Assembly (NCBI RefSeq): GCF_022965805.1
Contig: NC_133117.1
Span: forward strand, 11,370,183-11,434,182
Source of the DNA: Primulina eburnea
Taxonomy: Eukaryota; Streptophyta; Magnoliopsida; Lamiales; Gesneriaceae
Length of the DNA stretch: 64,000 nucleotides
Direction of reading: 5' to 3'
The translations under genes and the position numbers were made by a program. This document shows, piece after piece, positions 59,162 to 64,000 of this stretch. The notes beneath the pieces were generated by a model. The model had not been told where the DNA came from. It worked only from the letters and a program-made list of their open reading frames with translations, and did not search any database. The stretch's first letter is position 1. Every line of letters begins with the position of its first letter.

Positions 59162-59340
59162 GGCGCTCGAGCGGTAGAAAAGGACCGCCCGAGCGCCAAT
59201 GCATCGCAAATTGATCTTTGGACAGAACGTGTGGCGCCCGAGCGGTAGAAATTGACCGCTCGAGCGCCAGGGAATTGTAAAATAAGTAACCGGGCAGAAG
59301 GTTCGGCGCCCGGGTGGTAATTCTTGACCACCCGAGCGCC
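59162..59340. repeat. GC-rich hairpin array (3 units), LTR B copy 2
   Basis: Hairpins 59162-59197, 59233-59268 and 59305-59340; steps 71 and 72 bp. They correspond to units 3-5 of 53184-53497. The last differs from 53462-53497 at two bases that pair with each other (C/G to T/A). Confidence 0.92.
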
Positions 59341-59385
59341 ACCTGGAAATCATGAAGTGCGCCACTTGCTTTCATGCATGTCATG

Positions 59386-59389
<4 letters not shown>

Positions 59390-59448
<59 letters not shown>
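59390..59448. repeat. (TA)n microsatellite in LTR B
   Basis: About 58 bp of TA; only about 18 bp in the first LTR B. Confidence 0.95.
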
Positions 59449-59452
<4 letters not shown>

Positions 59453-61143
59453 GCAAATCCTTCAAAATATTCAGAAGGAAATCGAGAAGTTGGGGAAAGG
59501 CTTCGTTCTGGAGTTTTGGAAATTAAGTACGAGAAATCCGTCCGTAAGATTTTGAATCTGACTTCGGTACCGTGTTTCTAGCAACGACAACTACAACTGG
59601 ACGTAAGTTTTGTTACGTTTAGACAAGATTTGACTTTATGATATTGTCAGAATTAAATATGAATCAGATATGATGTTTCTACTACCGTAGACATTGTAGA
59701 ATTAAAGTCAGATTAAAGAACAGATTGGTTCTGTAATTGTTATGATTTTCGAAGGATATTGACTGAGATTTTGATATCAGAATTGTGTATTACTGATTGT
59801 GAACATACCGATACTGAGATTATGAGTTCTGGTATTATATATGTGATGTTCAGATTGAAGGGGTTATTCAGACTTTATTGTTATGCCGTCGAAACATCAG
59901 TAGATTGATATTGATCAGATTTAGTATTGATTGAGATTGATCAGACTCAATAATTATTCAGATTGTATTGTGATATCGATGATATGAATTGAATTGTGTC
60001 TTGTTCAGATATTGATCAGATTATATACTGATTTGAGTATTGATCAGAACAGATTGTGTATTGAGTTATTCACTGACACAGCGTATTCGATATTGTCATT
60101 TCAGATTTGATATGGAAAGAGTTGAATACCAGACTTCGTCTTCGTCAGACAGGGACAACAAAAGTATAATTCATGTGATATTCGGGAAGACACAACTCAA
60201 ATAAGATCCTAATTGAGTTTCCCAATAAAATCACATACCAGATTATTGTTATATTCTGATATGAATATGTTTTGTTTATATGCTGATATGCTATGCTTTG
60301 TTTACAGATTGTTATGCATTGCATTTAAGATAGGAGAGTCGTTGACAGCTATTGTCAAATATCTAGATGTTCGGTGTATCCCAGCTTAGGAGCAGCTCTG
60401 ACTCCTATTGCAGCCGTCGATACAGCTCTGACCGAAGTCTAGGAATAAGACGTACAGTCACCCCGAGTGGGAGGGTAGGTGACAGCCATTGACGTCTTAT
60501 TCACACCGGGATTCCTAGAGTTATAGTTGAGTCGAGTCTAGACATGATTTGACTAGAACTGCATGTGTTTATGAATGTGGTTTCATAGACTATGAAACCC
60601 ATGTTTATTGCTTTCAGTTATGATAGCATGTTTATATGATTTTATCTAAATTGCATGTTAGTTGCATGCTTATTTCGAACAGATTTCATCGATTATGCAA
60701 TCTATTATTTTGAGTATGTTCATGATAGCTTGTTTTATGATTTAGATTGTTTATATACATGCTTACCATGTTTTATACTGGGATTTATTCTCACCGGAGT
60801 TATCCGGCTGTTGTCTTGTTTTGTATGTGTGCATGACAACAGGTGGGGCTGGATCGGGGTCAAGAAGATGATAAGAAAAGACGAGTTAGCGTGGTGATTC
60901 CGGACTTATTGTAGATTTGGTTTACTACTTGAACTTAGTAACCAAACCTTAGACTTAGATCGTACATTATTGTACTGTTATACTGAAATGTATTTTATAC
61001 TGAGATGTATATTATTTAGCTTCCATTACCTTCCGCATTTACATTTTAAAAAGAAAAAATTTTTTGACCCTGTTTATCAGAACTGATAATTAAATCCCAA
61101 CGATGATTAAGAAGATGATTAGCGTCCGGGTCCCCACAACAGG

Positions 61144-61155
61144 TGGTATCAGAGC
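61144..61155 (+). other. Primer-binding site, family B copy 2
   Basis: TGGTATCAGAGC, five bases after the LTR end. Confidence 0.92.
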
Positions 61156-61480
61156 GATAGATCCTTTAGATTGAGATAGTCAGAGATGATAGATCCTTTA
61201 GACTGAGATAGATGGAGATAAGATAGAATGAGCGGGGTAGATTGAATTTTCTTTCCTTTCATGTGATTGCTAGCATGAGAATTATTTTAATGTTGACTTA
61301 CATTGTGTGTGCTAGCATGATTTATTGCTTTCCCTATTACATGTTGTTTGTTATCTGATTTGACTACAACATGTAGTCATCAAGACTGAATCAGAACCGA
61401 GTCTGAATCAGAGGTATATGATCAGAGGAGGGCTGAGACAGATTATATAGATTGGGTATTAATTTGTTTGATATTCAGAT

Positions 61481-62380
61481 ATACCTCCACGGCGAATTCC
61501 AGAAAGGGGTAGTACTTCGTCCGAACAGATAGATGCATCAGAAACTCAGATGGAAGTAAAGTTGGCAGAATTGCAGTTATTACAGCCGCCGATTCTGAGT
61601 GGTACCGAGACATCTGAAGAGTGTCAGAACTGGGTTGATGACATAGAAATACTATTTGATTTACTCGATTGCACAGATGAACAGAAAGTTAAATTGGTAT
61701 TTCACCAGTTACGAGAGGCTGCCAGAAGTTGGTGGATTACAATCAAAGGAGTCTTAGCACAACGTGGTATTGTGATCACGTGGGAAGTCTTCAAGACTAA
61801 ATTCTATCAAAGATTTTTCTTATTCTCGTACCGAGAGGACAAGAAAGCGGAGTTTGAGAATTTGAGCCAAGGTCAATTGAATATTGATGAATATATTGCT
61901 AAATTCTCTACTCTACTGCATTTTGCTCCTCATTTAGCTGGAAATGATGAAGCCATAGTAAATCAGTTCATCAGAGGGTTGAATTCAGAGGTAGTTGCAT
62001 TTATGAATCTGCAGCGACCTTACCATTTTGCTGATATCTTGAGTAGAGCGAAGAGAGCTGAAGCGAGTCTGATTAGACAGCTAGGGAGGTTGTGTGTGAA
62101 GCAACCCCAGACACAGCAATCCCCTCTCAGATTTGATCGCGGCAGTACGAGTGGGAAGCAAGATTTGCTGAAAACTCGAAAGAAGCCATTCAAGAAGTTG
62201 GGGAGTAGTTCCTCTAGCTCAAGTGGTTCCAGTCCAAGTCATATTGGAGTCTATTGCAGGAATTGCGGAGGGAGACATTCCTCAGAGCAATGCCAAGGAG
62301 TGCTTGGTAGATGCAATATTTGTAAACAGCCGGGACACTTTGCTAGAGTCTGTCCCCAGAAAGGTTCCCGAAGATTTTAG
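61481..62380 (+). CDS. gag: Family B gag, copy 2, open frame
   Basis: Same 276-codon frame as copy 1, opening at the ATG at 61550, with the same ATA at the former start (61481). Compared by eye with copy 1, the only differences are three single-base changes, and each alters an amino acid: FKTE to FKTK, RFFS to RFFL, GRHF to GRHS. Both zinc knuckles are kept. Confidence 0.75.
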   Translation: MPPRRIPERGSTSSEQIDASETQMEVKLAELQLLQPPILSGTETSEECQNWVDDIEILFDLLDCTDEQKVKLVFHQLREAARSWWITIKGVLAQRGIVITWEVFKTKFYQRFFLFSYREDKKAEFENLSQGQLNIDEYIAKFSTLLHFAPHLAGNDEAIVNQFIRGLNSEVVAFMNLQRPYHFADILSRAKRAEASLIRQLGRLCVKQPQTQQSPLRFDRGSTSGKQDLLKTRKKPFKKLGSSSSSSSGSSPSHIGVYCRNCGGRHSSEQCQGVLGRCNICKQPGHFARVCPQKGSRRF

Positions 62381-64000
62381 GGAACAGAATCGAGAAACAG
62401 ACCCAGAATACACTACAGGTATTATTCTTTTATGATTCTATTGCATATGTATTGATATATACTAATGCATTTGTTAAGAATATCTTTGACTAAGTTGCAT
62501 GGAGATATGCTGTATCTGTTGGGTTTGTATGTACTGTAGTATTGATGTCCTTGCTTGTTGAGGAAATGTTGATATCAGAGACTTCTGTATATATTGTATA
62601 CTACAGTAAGATGAGAATGAAATAGAAATAGATTATGATGTACTTGTGTTTTCTGATTTGAACGCATTATTGATATGTATATGCTGAACAAGTACAGACA
62701 TATTGTAGAATTGTTCCAGAAATGGTAAGAGTCAGACCAGAGATGACTGATCAGTGGAGATACCACGATAAGGATTCTAGATTTAGAATTCCTTTGATAT
62801 CTGTAGTGTATATGACTCGATTAATACAGAAAGGAACAGAATGTATCCTTATGTATTCAGTAAACTTACTGAAATCGAGTCTAGCATTGGCAGATTTGCC
62901 AATAATGCATGAGTTGGCTGGTATCCTTATGTATTCAGAATTGAATTCAGCTCAGATACTGATTGTTATTTTAGAATTCAACACAGAATAACGTTGAATG
63001 TATAGAATGATACAGAATGAAGTGAAAGATCAGTAGAAGAGTACCGACCAGGAGTTACATCTGATTTAGTGTTTCTCTTTGGCGTGTTCCAGTATCTTCA
63101 GAGATGTTCTGATGATTCTATGCTTGTTATATCTATGAGATTTTGATATAATTGCAGCATTTGATTGATTGAATTGAATATCTGAAGATTGTGTTAGATA
63201 TTCTGAGAACTATAATGACTGTATACAGAAATTATTCAGATAAGAATCCTGCTTGACACAGATTGTATTCAGAATGTGCGTTATCTGAAGCTAGTATACA
63301 GATTGATTCTGATACAGTTGAAATTGCGATCAGTGACTGATAAGATATCGATATCAGAAAGACCAGGGAGTTCAGAAATGTATGTTGTCGGATTTGACAG
63401 ATTATTTTATTCAACTGTTGCTCTATATCTGCTGAGTATTGGTATTGTTCTGAATCAGTATTTGAGATATCTTATATTGTTTTGAATCCGTATATGCTAC
63501 AGATTATTGTGAACCAGCGAGAGTATATACAGTTTCAACCGAATCAGAGCTGAATTCGAGAGTTACAGTAATTCAGGAATGTGATCAGAATGTTCAGAAC
63601 TAGATTTTTATAATCAGAGCCGAATAACGGATATGTGATTTTGTGTTTTGTATGAGACTGATTATCTTATGATGTCAGATGTGTCAGAATTGGACAACAA
63701 AGCTTGATATCGATAATCAGAGCCGAATACCAGGTAGGTATATTTTCTTTTATTTATGTTATTAACTGATTTGTTTATGTCAGTAGTTCGGATCTGAAAT
63801 CACAGATAGGGTCAGAAATGCACCGTAGTGGATTCAGTTTCAGTTTGATGATTGAGAATGTATGATATTCGTAAAGATAGTTGTGATATAGACATATTAA
63901 ATCAGTTATAGCAGAATTTATGCTGAAATGTTGGCAGAAATTGTACTGATATGTCTGAATTGCTAACAGAAAAGACAGAAAGATAGAAATCAGAAGATTT
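62381..64000 (+). pseudogene. pol: Family B pol remnants, copy 2 (partial)
   Basis: Equivalent to 56508-58127. The readable stretch is at 62722-62989 (MVRVRPEMTDQWRY). There is no RT. It is cut by the window end. Confidence 0.6.

Larger units (their letters stand above)
59036..61138 (+). repeat. LTR B copy 2, complete (2103 bp)
   Basis: TGTAATGCCC to GGTCCCCACA, preceded by a polypurine tract and followed by a primer site. It therefore serves as the 3' LTR of copy 1 and the 5' LTR of copy 2. It contains the hairpin array, a (TA)n run (59390-59448) and the A/B-shared segment (60788-60862). Confidence 0.92.
59036..64000 (+). mobile_element. Family B element, copy 2 (runs off the window)
   Basis: Head-to-tail repeat of copy 1 at a 5873-bp period (gag ATG 55677 to 61550). 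The body is nearly identical to copy 1 with scattered single-base changes. The 3' LTR lies beyond the window. Confidence 0.9.

Noticed and set aside
1..64000. tRNA genes, or functional host genes
   Set aside because: I saw no cloverleaf-like sequence outside primer sites, and apart from the LOG copies no host-gene family was recognised. A tRNA scan and a protein search would be needed to exclude small ones.

Overview
This window looks like plant nuclear heterochromatin. It is made almost entirely of nested LTR retrotransposons, with no host gene model that looks functional. Tekay/Del-type chromovirus pol, Athila- and Tat-type pol with tRNA-Asp-type primer sites, a SIRE/Maximus-type copia element and a 5S-bearing Cassandra TRIM together point to a flowering plant, probably a eudicot. 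An asterid/Lamiales origin is a guess from the style of the gag proteins. Most coding regions are broken. In the first chromovirus the stop codons sit where CG- or CHG-context C-to-T changes are expected, which suggests a silenced, methylated region.

Layout. 1-178 is the 3' end of an LTR. 179-1020 is old LTR-like sequence. 1071-1670 (minus) is an intronless copy of a LOG cytokinin-activating enzyme. 1847-11743 is a Tekay-type element (LTR, gag, possible intron, PR-RT-RH-INT), flanked outside by the 5-bp duplication ATTTT. Its 3' side is a rearrangement: pol is fused at about 8103 to a second truncated LOG copy followed by a complete 3.0-kb LTR. 11744-19303 is an Athila-type element on the minus strand. 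19305-19436 is a gag scrap and 19437-20275 a truncated LTR. 20290-34279 is a Tat-type element that received a SIRE-type copia element (21287-28175, duplication TGATA) and a Cassandra TRIM (28866-29731, duplication GTTCT), and it carries an antisense ORF near its 3' end. 34280-35668 is AT-rich sequence with a decayed copia RNase H. 35669-36258 is an LTR start.

36259-42450 is chromovirus-like element A, with gag kept and RT/RNase H lost; its 3' LTR is cut by Athila-type element E (42451-51731, minus). An inverted partial copy of E (51732-53334) is fused to the LTR of family B. Family B then forms a head-to-tail array (LTR, gag body, LTR, gag body) to the end of the window, with a period of 5873 bp.

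The most unusual signal is an approximately 36-bp GC-rich hairpin repeated 3 to 5 times at steps of about 63 or 72 bp. It occurs in at least five places belonging to different element families (LTRs D, E and B, and the internal part of E). One copy shows a paired compensatory change, and the fusion of two LTR families lies inside the shared hairpin. Every LTR group examined in detail carries some array of short palindromes, mostly with different sequences.
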